48,690 nucleotides of DNA. Origin: Dorea sp. CAG:317. GTDB lineage: Bacteria > Bacillota > Clostridia > Lachnospirales > Lachnospiraceae. A model generated the notes under the pieces. That model had not been told where the DNA came from. It worked only from the letters and a program-made list of their open reading frames with translations, and did no database searches. Position 1 is the first letter of the stretch, and each line of letters begins with the position of its first letter. Shown here one piece after another: positions 1-9,164 of this stretch. Position numbers and translations under genes: made by a program. The DNA is taken from assembly GCA_000433535.1 (NCBI GenBank), contig FR892679.1, positions 93,170 through 141,859 on the forward strand. The letters run 5' to 3'.

Positions 1-496
1 GAGATACAATAAAACCTTCCGGGAAATTTTGCAGCGCAATCCCGATAGACAGAGCAAATGCGCCTGCCAGCGTAACATTGGCATTATCCATTAATAAACC
101 GGCAAAAATCGCTCCGCTTGAAATACCTTCCGGAATATTGTGGATCGTAACAGCTAATGTAAGCATGGTCGATTTATTGAGCGAACATTTCGGACCTTCG
201 CATTCCTCAGAACCAATATGAAGATGCGGAATCACCCTGTCAAGAATCAGTAAAAATGCAATTCCAAGAATAAATCCTACAGCAGCCGGGATAAAAGAAA
301 GCTTTCCCATATGCGCAGACATATCCATTGCCGGAATCAAAAGCGACCAGACAGAAGCCGCCACCATCACCCCCGCCGCAAAGCCAAGCAAAGACTTTTG
401 AAGAAGCGGTTTCAATTCATTTTTCACAAACAATACACATGCAGCGCCAGCCGCAGTACCGATAAACGGGATCATAAGTCCCCAAAAAATAGTCAT
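1..496 (-). CDS. ZIP family metal (zinc) transporter, C-terminus cut by window edge
   Basis: Reading the minus strand from ATG at 494-496 gives an uninterrupted frame of 165 codons running off the left end of the window. The protein is hydrophobic with several membrane segments and begins MTIFWGLMIPFIGTAAG. It carries two ZIP hallmarks: HNIPEG in one helix and QNFPEG in the next, the paired metal-binding motifs of the ZupT/ZIP family (known of the family: divalent metal uptake, mainly zinc or iron). A loop with His and Cys (PHLHIGSEECEGPKC) precedes the first motif and could bind metal. ZupT-like proteins are about 250-270 residues, so roughly 100 residues are missing. A GAGGG lies upstream of the start and a TAGAAT -10-like box near 535. 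Family call is firm; metal specificity is not known. Confidence 0.85.
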   Translation of the reverse strand, partial: MTIFWGLMIPFIGTAAGAACVLFVKNELKPLLQKSLLGFAAGVMVAASVWSLLIPAMDMSAHMGKLSFIPAAVGFILGIAFLLILDRVIPHLHIGSEECEGPKCSLNKSTMLTLAVTIHNIPEGISSGAIFAGLLMDNANVTLAGAFALSIGIALQNFPEGFIVS

Positions 497-570
497 ATCA
501 TAAACCCTCGTTTCTTCTCTAATGGACTTATTCTACCATAATTGCCCCAAGTGGTACAGAGCATTTTTCA

Positions 571-634
571 ATTTGGGACACCCTGAAATGCAATTTGGGA
601 CGTAGCATTTTGTAAAAATGCTACGTCCCAAATT
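571..634 (-). repeat. Dispersed hairpin element, copy 1 (20-bp perfect stem plus GGGTGTCC box)
   Basis: A perfect 20-bp inverted repeat (592-611 and 615-634, 3-nt loop GTA) begins one base after the nfnB stop codon (636-638). On the minus strand it is followed after 8 nt by GGGTGTCCC (575-583). The same hairpin, same loop (read on the matching strand) and same GGGTGTCC box follow the ABC-F gene at 18728-18785, in the same orientation relative to the upstream gene. There is no T-run right after the stem, so it is not a textbook terminator. It may serve as a 3'-end stabiliser or a REP-like element (inference). Confidence 0.8.
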
Positions 635-635
635 A

Positions 636-2024
636 CTATTTTTTAGAAAGGAATTCGTGAATTCCTTTTGCTCCTGCTTTTCCTGCACCCATGGCGAGGA
701 TTACGGTTGCTGCACCTGTTACGGCGTCTCCGCCTGCGAATACTGCTGCTTTTGATGTCTGTCCGTTCTCTTCTTCTGCCACGATACATTTTCTTCTGTT
801 TGTTTCAAGTCCTTTTGTTGTAGATGCGATCAATGGGTTCGGTGATGTTCCGAGTGACATGATCACTGTATCAAGTTCTATCTCGTATTCGGACCCCGGA
901 ATTTCTACCGGACGTCTTCTTCCGGATGCGTCAGGCTCTCCCAGTTCCATCTTGATTACTTTCATGCCTTTTACCCATCCATTTTCGTCTACAAGAATCT
1001 CTTTTGGATTTGTAAGAAGATCGAAGATAATTCCTTCTTCTTTTGCATGATGTACTTCTTCTACTCTGGCCGGAAGCTCTGCTTCACTACGACGATATAC
1101 GATATGTACCTCTGCTCCTAAACGAAGCGCTGTTCTTGCTGCATCCATAGCAACGTTTCCGCCGCCTACAACAGCAACTTTCTTGCCGGCTGCGATCGGT
1201 GTATCGTAATTATCATCAAATGCCTTCATAAGATTACTTCTTGTCAGATACTCGTTTGCAGAGAATACCCCGTTTGCTGTCTCGCCCGGAATCCCCATGA
1301 ACATTGGAAGTCCTGCTCCTGATCCGATAAATACTGCCTCGAAATCTTCCTCTTCCATTAACTGGTCGATCGTTGTTGATTTACCGATAACTACGTTAGT
1401 CTCGAATTTTACACCGAGTTCTTTTACTTTCTCGATTTCTTTTTTAACAACCTTCTCTTTTGGAAGACGGAACTCCGGAATACCGTAAACCAATACTCCG
1501 CCAAGCTCGTGAAGTGCTTCAAATACTGTCACTTCATATCCAAGCTTTGCAAGATCGCCGGCACATGTAAGTCCTGACGGACCGGAACCTATCACTGCAA
1601 CTTTATGTCCGTTTGTCTTTTCTGCTTTTTCCGGTTTGATATCATGCTCTAATGCATAATCCGCAACGAATCTTTCCAATTTACCAATGGAAACCGGCTC
1701 TCCCTTGATACCACGGATACATTTGCTCTCACACTGTGACTCCTGTGGACATACACGTCCGCAGATTGCCGGAAGTGCGGAGGATTCACCAATTACCTTA
1801 TAGGCGCCTTCGATATCTCCGTCTTTCACCTTTGCGACAAATTCCGGAATGTTGATAGATACCGGGCATCCCTGAATACATTTTGCGTTTTTACAATTCA
1901 GGCATCGAGAAGCCTCTTCCATTGCTTCTTCCTGATTATATCCGTAACAAACCTCTTCAAAGTTTGTTGCTCTTACTTTTGGTTCCTGTTCTCTTACAGG
2001 TACTCTCTTTAATACATCTGCCAT
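636..2024 (-). CDS. nfnB: NADP-dependent ferredoxin:NAD(P) transhydrogenase large subunit NfnB (GltD/GltA-like)
   Basis: 462 residues. N-terminal Fe-S domain with two cysteine sets (C41, C44, C49, C53 and C88, C92, C98, C102) as in glutamate synthase small subunits. FAD-binding GSGPSG near residue 147 and an NADPH-binding GGGNVAMDAA near 290 follow. The length and the partner upstream match the two-subunit NfnAB enzyme of clostridia, which couples NADH and reduced ferredoxin to NADP reduction in the cytoplasm. Automatic annotation often calls this gene gltA (NADPH glutamate synthase small chain), but no large glutamate synthase subunit is nearby, so the Nfn reading is preferred. Its ATG overlaps the nfnA stop by one base (TAATG), indicating translational coupling. 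Confidence 0.85.
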   Translation of the reverse strand: MADVLKRVPVREQEPKVRATNFEEVCYGYNQEEAMEEASRCLNCKNAKCIQGCPVSINIPEFVAKVKDGDIEGAYKVIGESSALPAICGRVCPQESQCESKCIRGIKGEPVSIGKLERFVADYALEHDIKPEKAEKTNGHKVAVIGSGPSGLTCAGDLAKLGYEVTVFEALHELGGVLVYGIPEFRLPKEKVVKKEIEKVKELGVKFETNVVIGKSTTIDQLMEEEDFEAVFIGSGAGLPMFMGIPGETANGVFSANEYLTRSNLMKAFDDNYDTPIAAGKKVAVVGGGNVAMDAARTALRLGAEVHIVYRRSEAELPARVEEVHHAKEEGIIFDLLTNPKEILVDENGWVKGMKVIKMELGEPDASGRRRPVEIPGSEYEIELDTVIMSLGTSPNPLIASTTKGLETNRRKCIVAEEENGQTSKAAVFAGGDAVTGAATVILAMGAGKAGAKGIHEFLSKK

Positions 2025-2911
2025 TACTCGTCACCTCCGCAATGACCACATCCACCGTGATGGGTGTCGCCTTCCTGTAATTTCAACATTGCACGGCCTT
2101 CCTGTGTCTTGTACATCTGCTGTCTCTTCATTGCATTGTCGAAATCTACCAAATGTCCGTCGAATTCCGGTCCGTCTACGCAGGCAAATTTTACTTCTCC
2201 GCCAACGATCACACGACAGGCACCACACATACCTGTTCCGTCTACCATGATCGGATTCATGCTGACAATTGTCGGAATGTCATATTTCTTCGTTGTCAGA
2301 CAAGTGAATTTCATCATGATCATTGGTCCGATTGCAACACAGACGTCATATTTATTTCCTTTTTCAACCAACTCGTCTACCATAGTAGTAACCATGCCGG
2401 CGTGACCATAAGAGCCGTCGTCTGTACATGGGTAGTAATTACCGGATACTTCCTCCATCTCCTTTTCGAGAATCAGGAGATCTTTTGTCTTTGCACCGAC
2501 AATAACATCCGCCTCAATACCATGCTCTTTTAACCACTTCACCTGTGGATAAACCGGAGCAGCGCCAACACCTCCGGCTACAAATAAGAATTTCTTCTTC
2601 TTTAAAGTCTCTAAATCCTCTGCTACAAATTCAGACGCACATCCAAGAGGACCGGTAAAGTCACGGAAAGAATCTCCTGCTTTTAACTCCGTCATCTTTG
2701 TCGTAGACGCGCCAACAGGCTGGAATACGATAGTTACAATTCCTGCCTCTCTGTCGTAATCACAAATGGTAAGTGGAATACGTTCGCCTTTTTCATCCAT
2801 CTTGACAATGACAAACTGCCCCGGCTCGCAATGTCTTGCAACACGAGGTGCTTCTACATCCATAAGATAAATATTAGCAGCCAGTTTTTCTGCTTTTAAT
2901 ATCTTGTACAT
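2024..2911 (-). CDS. nfnA: NfnA: FAD/NAD-binding, [2Fe-2S] transhydrogenase small subunit (PyrK/SudB-like)
   Basis: 295 residues. N-terminal ferredoxin-reductase beta-barrel with the FAD motif RIPLTICDYD near residue 45, then an NAD-binding domain (FLFVAGGVGAAPVYP). A C-terminal cysteine set (MCGACRV and FACVDGPEFDG) would hold the [2Fe-2S] cluster, as in PyrK and sulfide dehydrogenase beta subunits. Partner of nfnB, transcribed first. Start ATG is preceded by GGAGGAG at good spacing and by a promoter at 2944-2972. The extreme C-terminus is rich in Gly, His and Cys (GDTHHGGCGHCGGDE), an unusual tail that could bind metal (inference). The alternative name, sulfide/dihydroorotate dehydrogenase-like FAD/NAD-binding protein, describes the same family. 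Confidence 0.85.
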   Translation of the reverse strand: MYKILKAEKLAANIYLMDVEAPRVARHCEPGQFVIVKMDEKGERIPLTICDYDREAGIVTIVFQPVGASTTKMTELKAGDSFRDFTGPLGCASEFVAEDLETLKKKKFLFVAGGVGAAPVYPQVKWLKEHGIEADVIVGAKTKDLLILEKEMEEVSGNYYPCTDDGSYGHAGMVTTMVDELVEKGNKYDVCVAIGPMIMMKFTCLTTKKYDIPTIVSMNPIMVDGTGMCGACRVIVGGEVKFACVDGPEFDGHLVDFDNAMKRQQMYKTQEGRAMLKLQEGDTHHGGCGHCGGDE

Positions 2912-2943
2912 CTTGTCTCCTCCTAATAATTCATGCTCTTTTA

Positions 2944-2972
2944 ATCATAATGTATTTATCACAAAATTTCAA
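2944..2972 (-). promoter_or_regulatory. Sigma-A-type promoter of nfnAB
   Basis: On the minus strand TTGAAA (2967-2972) and TATGAT (2944-2949) are separated by exactly 17 nt and stand about 33 nt before the nfnA start. This places nfnAB in its own transcription unit, separate from the gene upstream. Confidence 0.65.
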
Positions 2973-2995
2973 GTAACAGATCGCTGTTTTTATGC

Positions 2996-4270
2996 TTATT
3001 CACTAAGTTCTAAACTATAGTTTCTGGTGGTTACCCCGCTTAATCTTCCGTCAGCGGACACAAGAACTGCTTTAAAAAGAGTGTCTCCTTTTGGCATATC
3101 AATGGGACCGGTATACTTTGTAGATGCTGTTGTCGGATCTTCTCCGTCCATCGTATAATAGGCATCGTACCCTTCCGGAACTTTTACTTCGATCGTCATT
3201 TCAGATTCATACTGTCCGGTAGAAGGGGAAACAGCCGGCGCTTCTTCGATCGGAAGCTCGATAACATAAGTTTTCTCTTCATATTGGCTTGGTACTCCGC
3301 GCTTATCAACAGAAATTGCCTTGATTGTTGTCTCACCTTCATCAAGCTGAATCGGCTTTGTGTATTTTGTACTCTGGAAGGTTGGATCGGAACCGTCCGT
3401 AGTATAATAAATCGTTTTTCCTGTTGTACTAAGCGTCAGCTGCTGAACATCATCATAGGTTTCCTCATCATCCAGACTATATTCCGGCTTGTCGATGATA
3501 TATCCATTTAACGCTTCTGCCACACTGTCCGATGCCTCATCCATAAGCTCCGGTATTTTAATCGCCTGCTTTGTATCCAAATAGAATTGAATACATGCTT
3601 CATAAAGCTCGGTATTCTTACTATGTTTTTCAATCGCATCCGTAAATACCTGCTCTGCCGCATCTAAATCATTTTGACCGATGTATACTTTGGACAACCC
3701 CACATATGCATCCGGTTTCTCGTCATTTTTTGACAGAGCCTTTTCAAAAGATTCCTGTGCTGCTCCATACTCTTTAGATGTAAGAGCTTTATTTCCTTTC
3801 GCCACAATTCCGGTATAAGAATTTTGATAGAGAACAATACTGATTCCTACGATCACAGCAAGAATCAGCGCCATGATCAACAGAACCTTTCTTCTTTTCT
3901 TACGGCGTTTCTGCTTTCTCTTCTCTGCCTGACGTCTCTTTTGCTCCTTTGTAAGCGGAGCCGTCCGTCCGGTATTTTTCATCCGCCCTGTGTTTCTTGT
4001 ACGTCCGGTATTCTCCATCCTTCCGGTACTGCCAGTTCTCACTGTCCGTCCGGTATTTCTGCGTGCAGATGTTGCGCGCGTCTGAAAAGACGCATCATCA
4101 TAGACAAGGTAATCCTCCTCTCGTCCTGTTCCGTCAATGGAATCTCTGATCTGCTCCGTGAGCATATCATCCAACGGATTGTATTCAGGAACAATAAATA
4201 CTTCCCTGCCGCATGCTTTACAATATAATGCACCTTCCGGTATTTCCTTTCCGCAATATCTACACTTCAT
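2996..4270 (-). CDS. Zinc-ribbon, single-pass membrane protein with TPR and chitobiase-C-type repeats
   Basis: 424 residues, function unknown. A zinc ribbon opens the protein (C3, C6, C17, C20). Residues 70-103 are a low-complexity array built on NTGR (for example RNTGRT, ENTGRT, KNTGRT). A very basic stretch (110-128) precedes one membrane helix at about 129-147. Residues 160-235 resemble TPR repeats (AAQESFEKALSKNDEKPDAY). Two copies of a beta-sandwich like the chitobiase/beta-hexosaminidase C-terminal domain follow (YYTTDGSDPT near 285, YYTMDGEDPT near 365). The topology suggests a cytoplasmic zinc ribbon and an extracytoplasmic TPR plus sandwich module, perhaps cell-envelope related (inference). 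It lies 29 bp downstream of fhs and may be cotranscribed. SD AGGAGG is about 12 nt upstream. Confidence 0.8.
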   Translation of the reverse strand: MKCRYCGKEIPEGALYCKACGREVFIVPEYNPLDDMLTEQIRDSIDGTGREEDYLVYDDASFQTRATSARRNTGRTVRTGSTGRMENTGRTRNTGRMKNTGRTAPLTKEQKRRQAEKRKQKRRKKRRKVLLIMALILAVIVGISIVLYQNSYTGIVAKGNKALTSKEYGAAQESFEKALSKNDEKPDAYVGLSKVYIGQNDLDAAEQVFTDAIEKHSKNTELYEACIQFYLDTKQAIKIPELMDEASDSVAEALNGYIIDKPEYSLDDEETYDDVQQLTLSTTGKTIYYTTDGSDPTFQSTKYTKPIQLDEGETTIKAISVDKRGVPSQYEEKTYVIELPIEEAPAVSPSTGQYESEMTIEVKVPEGYDAYYTMDGEDPTTASTKYTGPIDMPKGDTLFKAVLVSADGRLSGVTTRNYSLELSE

Positions 4271-4299
4271 TGCTTCTTATAACCTCCTGTTAGAATCAA

Positions 4300-5970
4300 T
4301 TAGAATAATCCGGTAATCATTCCATCCTCAGATACGTCAATGCCGTTCGCAGCCGGTACTTTCGGAAGTCCCGGCATGGTCATGATCGCACCTGTCAGTG
4401 CTACCACAAATCCTGCTCCCGCACTTACATATACTTCACGGATATGAATATCAAAATTCTCCGGTCGTCCAAGCTTCTTCGCATCATCAGATAAAGAGTA
4501 TTGATTTTTTGCCATACAGATCGGAAGATTTCCAAATCCCATATCTTCAATCTTCGCAAGCTGTTTTGAAGCTGCAGGTTCATAGACAACACCTTTGGCT
4601 CCATAGATCTCTGTTGCAATTTTTTCAATCTTTTCTTTCAATGAAAGTTCATCTTCATAGAGCGTATGGAAATGGCTTTCTTTATTTTCCAATGTGTCCA
4701 GAACCTTTTCAGCAAGAGCGATTCCACCCTCGCCACCTTTTTCCCATACTTCTGAAAGAGCGAACTCACATCCTCTCTCTTCACAGAACTCCCGGATAAA
4801 TGTATTTTCCGCCTCGGTATCGGTAATAAAAGAGTTCAAAGTAACGATCACCGGTACGTCGTATTTCTGAATATTTTCAATATGTTTCTCTAAATTTACA
4901 ATTCCTTTTTTCAATGCTTCCAGATTTTCTTCTGCAAGGTCGCTCTTGGCAACCCCACCATTATACTTCAATGCACGCACAGTTGCAACTAAAACTACAG
5001 CATCCGGTTTAAGTCCGGCTTTGCGGCATTTAATATCGAAGAATTTCTCAGCACCGAGATCCGCTCCGAAGCCTGCCTCTGTAATCGTGATATCACTCAT
5101 CTTCAGAGCCATCTTTGTTGCGCGTACACTGTTACATCCATGTGCAATATTGGCAAATGGACCACCATGTACAAGCGCCGGAGTATGTTCTAATGTCTGA
5201 ATGAGATTTGGTTTGATCGCATCTTTCAAAAGAGCTGTCATTGCACCTGTCGCCTGAAGATCATCGGCTGTGACAGGCTCTCCCGCAAAAGTATATGCTA
5301 CAATAATTCTTCCAAGTCTCTTTTTTAGATCGTCGATATCGTCGGCAAGACAAAGAATTGCCATAATCTCTGAAGCAACCGTGATTACAAAATGATCTTC
5401 TCTCACCATTCCGTCCATTTTATTTCCAAGTCCCACCACTACGTTACGAAGGCAGCGGTCATTCATATCCAGACAGCGTTTCCACACAACCTGTCTCGGA
5501 TCGATCTGAAGAGCATTTCCTTGTTGAATGTGATTATCCAGCATTGCTGCAAGCAAATTGTTTGCAGAAGTGATCGCATGGAAATCTCCGGTAAAATGAA
5601 GATTGAGGTCTTCCATCGGAACAACCTGTGCATAGCCGCCTCCTGCTGCACCGCCTTTAATTCCAAAGCATGGGCCAAGCGAAGGCTCTCTTAACGCAAT
5701 CACTGCCTTTTTATTTAATTTTGCCATAGCCTGTCCAAGTCCGACGGTAGTTGTTGTCTTTCCTTCTCCTGCCGGTGTCGGATTGATCGCAGTAACGAGA
5801 ACAAGTTTTCCATCCGGTCTGTCCTTTACATTGTTCCATACCTCGTCAGAAAGTTTTGCTTTATATTTTCCATAAAGCTCCAACTCATCCTCTTGAATCC
5901 CCAATGTCTGTGCCACCTCTCGGATATGTGACATTTTTGCTTCCTGTGCAATCTGGATATCTGTTTTCAT
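4300..5970 (-). CDS. fhs: Formate--tetrahydrofolate ligase
   Basis: 556 residues, the usual length for the family. Catalyses ATP-dependent formation of 10-formyltetrahydrofolate from formate and THF in the cytosol. The P-loop-like motif TPAGEGKTT lies at 65-73. Other family blocks are visible: LREPSLGPCFGIKGGAAGGG, HFTGDFHAITSANNLLAA and GFGADLGAEKFFDIKCR. The C-terminus ends with the conserved GAGFVVALTGAIMTMPGLP region. In Clostridia it serves purine synthesis and, in acetogens, the methyl branch of the Wood-Ljungdahl pathway. No other gene of that pathway is in the window, so which role applies is open. Confidence 0.97.
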   Translation of the reverse strand: MKTDIQIAQEAKMSHIREVAQTLGIQEDELELYGKYKAKLSDEVWNNVKDRPDGKLVLVTAINPTPAGEGKTTTTVGLGQAMAKLNKKAVIALREPSLGPCFGIKGGAAGGGYAQVVPMEDLNLHFTGDFHAITSANNLLAAMLDNHIQQGNALQIDPRQVVWKRCLDMNDRCLRNVVVGLGNKMDGMVREDHFVITVASEIMAILCLADDIDDLKKRLGRIIVAYTFAGEPVTADDLQATGAMTALLKDAIKPNLIQTLEHTPALVHGGPFANIAHGCNSVRATKMALKMSDITITEAGFGADLGAEKFFDIKCRKAGLKPDAVVLVATVRALKYNGGVAKSDLAEENLEALKKGIVNLEKHIENIQKYDVPVIVTLNSFITDTEAENTFIREFCEERGCEFALSEVWEKGGEGGIALAEKVLDTLENKESHFHTLYEDELSLKEKIEKIATEIYGAKGVVYEPAASKQLAKIEDMGFGNLPICMAKNQYSLSDDAKKLGRPENFDIHIREVYVSAGAGFVVALTGAIMTMPGLPKVPAANGIDVSEDGMITGLF

Positions 5971-6018
5971 TGCCCTTCATCCTTTCTTTTTCTGTGTTTT
6001 TTTGCTTCCATTTTACAT

Positions 6019-8400
6019 TTATGAATTTTCACCCATGTACTGTTCAAATTCTTCCTTTGACATCAGCACTTTTCTTGGCTTCGTGCCTTCTTCTCCGCCA
6101 ACCACTCCTGCCTCGCAGAGTTGATCCATAATTCTTGCCGCGCGGTTAAATCCAATCTTAAAGGTCCGCTGTAGCATTCCAATGGAAGCCTTGTCCTTAT
6201 CTATAATGAGGCGACCTGCTTCTGTAAAATACATGTCGCGTTCATTCTCTTCACTACCGGCACCCAGACCTTGTCCGGTTCCGATCTCACTGGTATTTAC
6301 ATGCTGTACAATCTCATTATCATAATCCGCATCACCATTATGATTTTTCAAATATTCTACCACACTCTGTACTTCTTTATCTGTGACAAACGCACCTTGC
6401 ACACGAGCTGGTTTTTGATATCCTGATGGATAAAACAGCATATCTCCTTTTCCAAGCAGCTTCTCTGCTCCGTTCATATCAATGATCGTTCTGGAATCCA
6501 CACCGGAAGATACCGAAAATGCAATACGTGACGGCATATTTGCTTTAATAAGTCCTGTGATGACATTGACCGATGGACGCTGGGTTGCCACTACAAGATG
6601 AATTCCTGCTGCTCTTGCAAGCTGTGCCAATCTACAGATTGCTTCTTCCACATCTCCGGGAGCGACCATCATAAGGTCGGCAAGCTCGTCAACGATGATC
6701 ACAATCTGAGGCATCATCTTTAACTCTTCTCCATCAATCGCAGGAGAGGACGCTGCTTTTTCATTATAGCCCTTCATATCTCTTACATTTTGCTCTGCAA
6801 ATGCCTGATATCTCCGCATCATTTCCGCAACCGCCCAGTTCAGAGCGCCCGCCGCTTTCTTCGGATCTGTCACTACCGGAATCATCAAGTGAGGAATTCC
6901 ATTGTACACACTTAATTCCACGACCTTCGGGTCGATCATAATAAGTTTTACTTCCTCTGGTGAAGCCTTATACAAAATACTCATGATCAGCGTGTTAATG
7001 CAGACCGATTTACCGGACCCCGTCGCACCTGCAATGAGAAGATGCGGCATTTTCGCAATATCTGCCACTACGACCTTACCGGCAATATCTTTGCCGGCTG
7101 CAAAGGATATCTTCGACTGACTGTTTTTAAATTCCGCAGTCTCCAAAAGATCGCGAAGCATAACCGCTGAGTTTTCCTTGTTCGGAACCTCGATACCAAC
7201 TGCTGCTTTCCCGGGAATCGGCGCCTCAATACGGATATCAGCCGCCGCCAGATTTAATTTGATGTCATCCGTAAGTCCTACGATCTTACTGACTTTGACA
7301 CCCATCTCCGGCTGAAGCTCATATCTTGTAACTGCGGGTCCGCAGCTTACATTGGTAACTGTAACGCTCACACCAAAATTTTGCAGAATCTGCTGAAGCT
7401 TCATAGCTGTTTCACGCAAATGTGCATCGGATTCACCGGACGTTTTATTTCCACGCTTCAGAAGGTTCATCGGTGGAAAATGATATGCTTTTTTCGGTTT
7501 TGCTTCATCCGCAGCAACTGCAGCCGCCACACGCTCCATCTCTGCAGCCGCCATAGCTCCCGACTTCTTTTTTGATTCCCTGACCGGCTCGTACGGTTCT
7601 TCCGCAAATGGTTCTGCTTCTTCAACATCCGGCGCCGGTTCTGCGCGGTTAATCACAAATGATGGGCTTTCTTCCGGCTCTGGTACAGGTTCTTCAGCCG
7701 GTTCCGGTGCAATTTCTTTCATATCCGGAGATTTTCCTGTCAAAGTAGTGGCAAAAGAGACTCCCACGGCATGTTTATCTGTTCTCTTTTTCTTCTCTTT
7801 TTCAGAATTCCCGGTAGTTTTCTTTTTCTCCTGTTCTCTTTCTTTTCTTCGAAGTTCTGCTTCTTTCCAACGTCTTGCATTGTCTTCTTTTGCTTTGTCA
7901 TAAGCTTTTCCGCTCTGTGTTTTCACGCCCTGAAGCAATGATTTTCCTGTGATAATCACACAGCAAATGATCATAAAAATAATGATCACTACATATGTAC
8001 CCGCTGTCCCGATCGTAGGCGTCAATATTTTTGCAATACTCTTCCCCAGACTTCCGCCTTTATGATCCACAAGTTCTAAAAAGGTACAGGCAAGAATCAG
8101 AAAAACGATTCCTGCCGCTACTTTTATATAAGCTGACACATTTCCTTTGTTCGATACAAGAAATGCCGCTATACCAAACAAAGCAAATGGAATAATATAA
8201 GTGATCAGACCGAAGATTCCGCTAAAAAAATAAGATACTTCATCGCCGATCCATCCCCCCAGTCCAAAGTTACTGAGTATCAGCAAAAGACTGACTGCAA
8301 GTGTCAGCCAAATGATCACCTCATCCTGCAAAAAACTCTGTTCTGTCTTCTTCTTTTTCGTCGGTTTCCTGCTACTCTTTTTCTTTGACTTTGCAGCCAT
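6019..8400 (-). CDS. ftsK: FtsK/SpoIIIE family DNA translocase
   Basis: 793 residues. Four N-terminal membrane helices (about residues 28-165) anchor the protein. A charged linker rich in Lys, then Glu and Pro (about 170-300), precedes the motor. The motor carries Walker A GATGSGKS near residue 460 and a Walker B-like IVIIVDELADLMM. The C-terminal winged-helix gamma domain (ASIGMLQRTFKIGFNRAARI), which reads polar KOPS/SRS sequences, lies at about 730-793. The family pumps chromosomal DNA through the division or sporulation septum. In a spore-former this could be the SpoIIIE role; the window cannot separate that from a vegetative FtsK role. It has its own promoter at 8437-8465 and GGGGG as SD. 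Confidence 0.95.
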   Translation of the reverse strand: MAAKSKKKSSRKPTKKKKTEQSFLQDEVIIWLTLAVSLLLILSNFGLGGWIGDEVSYFFSGIFGLITYIIPFALFGIAAFLVSNKGNVSAYIKVAAGIVFLILACTFLELVDHKGGSLGKSIAKILTPTIGTAGTYVVIIIFMIICCVIITGKSLLQGVKTQSGKAYDKAKEDNARRWKEAELRRKEREQEKKKTTGNSEKEKKKRTDKHAVGVSFATTLTGKSPDMKEIAPEPAEEPVPEPEESPSFVINRAEPAPDVEEAEPFAEEPYEPVRESKKKSGAMAAAEMERVAAAVAADEAKPKKAYHFPPMNLLKRGNKTSGESDAHLRETAMKLQQILQNFGVSVTVTNVSCGPAVTRYELQPEMGVKVSKIVGLTDDIKLNLAAADIRIEAPIPGKAAVGIEVPNKENSAVMLRDLLETAEFKNSQSKISFAAGKDIAGKVVVADIAKMPHLLIAGATGSGKSVCINTLIMSILYKASPEEVKLIMIDPKVVELSVYNGIPHLMIPVVTDPKKAAGALNWAVAEMMRRYQAFAEQNVRDMKGYNEKAASSPAIDGEELKMMPQIVIIVDELADLMMVAPGDVEEAICRLAQLARAAGIHLVVATQRPSVNVITGLIKANMPSRIAFSVSSGVDSRTIIDMNGAEKLLGKGDMLFYPSGYQKPARVQGAFVTDKEVQSVVEYLKNHNGDADYDNEIVQHVNTSEIGTGQGLGAGSEENERDMYFTEAGRLIIDKDKASIGMLQRTFKIGFNRAARIMDQLCEAGVVGGEEGTKPRKVLMSKEEFEQYMGENS

Positions 8401-8425
8401 TAACTTTTCCCCCTTATTATTGGCA

Positions 8426-8465
8426 ATACTATTAATAGTATAGCATTTTTTAAATGGACTGTCAT
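8426..8465 (-). promoter_or_regulatory. ftsK promoter with a 16-bp palindrome over the -10 box
   Basis: Minus strand ATGACA (8460-8465, overlapping the tepA-like stop codon) and TATACT (8437-8442) are 17 nt apart. A perfect 16-bp palindrome, ATACTATTAATAGTAT (8426-8441), overlaps the -10 hexamer and the start region. It could be an operator or simply an AT-rich coincidence. Confidence 0.55.
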
Positions 8466-9163
8466 TACATAATTTTGCCCTTTTTCTTCTCCTCTTCTTC
8501 GATCATTGCGTGCAATTTGCCAAGAGCATCCTTCATGCCTCCTACTGCATCTATCAGTCCTTCCTCCACCGCTTCTCTTCCTTCCAGCAGTGTCCCTACA
8601 TCTTTGACAAGTTCCGTTGGGTTAAGCATAAGCTCTTCGATTCGCTCTTTAGAGATATGTGAATGCTCTGCCAGAAATCTCGTAATTCTATCCTGCGTTC
8701 TGATCATATTCCGAAGGCTCTGTTCCACACCGATGAACATCCCGTTGGTTCGCACCGGATGGATCACCATCGTTCCGCTTGGTACAATAAAAGAATACTT
8801 TGCCGATACCGCAAGCGGGCCTCCGATAGAATGGCTTCCTCCCAGGACAAGGGATACCGTTGGTTTACTGATTGATGCGATCATCTCGGCGATAGAAAGA
8901 CCTGCTTCAACATCTCCGCCCAGTGTATTTAATAAAATCAGCAATCCATCCACCTCTTCACTGTCCTCAATTTCTGCAAGCATCGGAAGAAGATGTTCAT
9001 ATTTCGTTGCTTTTGTATTGCCGGACACTGCTTCATGCCCCTCAATTTCTCCAATAATCGTAAGTAATTTAATCCGATGATTTTTCCTGTTCTCATCGAG
9101 ACTTACACTTCCTGTTTCCCGGATTTCCGCTTCTGAGCGCTCCTCCTTTTCTTCCTTTCCCAT
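8465..9163 (-). CDS. tepA: ClpP-like serine protease of the TepA family
   Basis: 232 residues of the Clp protease proteolytic-subunit fold. The nucleophile is probably S112 in GGSHSIGGP and the general base H135 in MVIHPVR, matching the ClpP Ser-His arrangement. LLILLNTLGGDVEAGLSIAE is the family's oxyanion and handle region. Proteins of this subgroup (TepA, once called translocation-enhancing protein, YmfB in Bacillus) sit beside ftsK/spoIIIE in Firmicutes, as here. The N-terminus is acidic and charged with no signal peptide, so it is probably cytoplasmic. Its SD, GGAGGTG (8 nt before ATG), lies inside the stem of the hairpin at 9169-9206. The substrate is unknown. Confidence 0.85.
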   Translation of the reverse strand: MGKEEKEERSEAEIRETGSVSLDENRKNHRIKLLTIIGEIEGHEAVSGNTKATKYEHLLPMLAEIEDSEEVDGLLILLNTLGGDVEAGLSIAEMIASISKPTVSLVLGGSHSIGGPLAVSAKYSFIVPSGTMVIHPVRTNGMFIGVEQSLRNMIRTQDRITRFLAEHSHISKERIEELMLNPTELVKDVGTLLEGREAVEEGLIDAVGGMKDALGKLHAMIEEEEKKKGKIM

Positions 9164-9164
9164 A

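Noticed and set aside
8454..9080. 208-codon plus-strand ORF
   Set aside because: Antisense to the tepA-like protease gene, rich in Ser/Ile/Pro as expected from reverse reading.
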